This document shows positions 63,772 to 64,000 of a stretch of DNA of 64,000 bases, piece by piece. Numbering within the stretch: the first letter of the stretch is position 1; every line of letters starts with the position of its first letter. Origin of the DNA: Owenweeksia sp965229445 (lineage in GTDB: Bacteria; Bacteroidota; Bacteroidia; Flavobacteriales; Schleiferiaceae); NCBI GenBank assembly GCA_965229445.1, contig OZ245876.1, positions 2,170,001-2,234,000 of the forward strand, read 5' to 3'. The notes under the pieces are model-generated. The model ran no database searches. It saw only the letters and a program-made list of their open reading frames with translations, and was not told where the DNA came from. Both the position numbers and the translations under genes were made by a program.

Positions 63772-64000
63772 ATGATTTCCGAAATTCCGGAACGCTCTAT
63801 TGCCGTACTCCCTTTTTTAAATCTTAGCACTGATCCTGAGGATGAATATTTTAGTGATGGAGTTACTGAAGAAATCATCAATGCATTAAGCCAAATAAAA
63901 GGATTGAAGGTAATTGCCCGTACCAGTGCCTTTTCCCTTAAGGGCAAAGAACTGGATGCCCGGGAAATAGGTAGTAAATTAGGCGTAACTCTTTTACTGG
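63772..64000 (+). CDS. TolB-like regulator, third paralogue, 5' part only
   Basis: The frame opens at ATG 63772 and is still open at the window edge (76 complete codons). It starts MISEIPERSIAVLPFLNLS, then EDEYFSDGVTEEIINALSQIKGLKVIARTSAF, read in parts, closely similar to the regulator at 49271 and its remnant at 42732. The rest is probably TPR plus a HTH, as in the paralogue, but this cannot be seen. It follows the TonB/DUF4249 pair. Confidence 0.85.
   Translation, partial: MISEIPERSIAVLPFLNLSTDPEDEYFSDGVTEEIINALSQIKGLKVIARTSAFSLKGKELDAREIGSKLGVTLLL

Overview
The window looks like a chromosomal segment of a Bacteroidota bacterium, probably a marine or sediment relative of the Flavobacteriia or Cytophagia. 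The evidence is two SusC-like TonB-dependent receptors with N-terminal carboxypeptidase-regulatory domains, a DUF4249 lipoprotein beside one of them, T9SS (Por) C-terminal sorting domains, DUF4386, DUF4382 and LpxR families, and TAnnTTTG-like promoter boxes in place of classic -35/-10 sites. The species cannot be named from sequence alone.

Layout. 1-440: structured tandem repeats and a tRNA-Ser(GCU) on the minus strand. 1.3-9.0 kb: two very large secreted proteins, one a tail-fibre-like repeat adhesin and the other a parallel beta-helix/ThuA/Ig-domain protein. 9.1-13.9 kb: a glycan-decoration cluster of three sulfotransferase-fold proteins, a GT14 branching glycosyltransferase and a Wzx-like flippase. 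14-25 kb: housekeeping and envelope genes (PgpH-type 7TM-HD phosphodiesterase, thiolase, NlpC/P60 hydrolase, orphan UmuD, OmpA lipoprotein, MscS channel, HD phosphohydrolase), with a 124-bp tandem-repeat array at 23.8-24.3 kb. 25.4-33.4 kb: an LpxR-like lipid A deacylase and a four-gene MacB-type ABC efflux operon. 33.9-35.4 kb: a SulP transporter flanked by intergenic repeats.

35.65-38.1 kb stands out. It holds an AT-rich 671-codon gene on the minus strand whose upstream sequence reads as an archaeal BRE/TATA promoter at leaderless spacing. Its protein has a misplaced T9SS-like domain and what looks like a dead zincin core. Converging on it is a Cys-rich reading frame broken by an amber codon. 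The segment resembles DNA of DPANN archaea set into a Bacteroidota contig, either by transfer or by chimeric assembly. It is the most unusual part of the window.

38.8-51 kb: an acetolactate-decarboxylase homologue, T9SS-secreted proteins including a subtilase, then a rearranged locus. There a TonB receptor with a TTG start sits exactly between the 5' and 3' remnants of a TolB-like/TPR/AraC regulator. It is followed by a duplicated OMP plus serine-hydrolase cassette and the intact paralogous regulator (49.3-51.1 kb). A third paralogue starts at 63.77 kb and runs off the window. 51.1-53.0 kb: two near-identical DUF559 endonuclease genes, each embedded between GC-rich palindromic repeats, which looks like a RAYT/REP-type selfish or domesticated element. 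53.1-63.7 kb: small metabolic and membrane genes (MDR oxidoreductase, DUF4386 pair, retropepsin-like protease, Crp/Fnr regulator, cyclase, DMT transporter, GNAT, nitroreductase) and a SusC-like receptor with its DUF4249 partner.

All family names come from reading motifs by eye; no database search was run.
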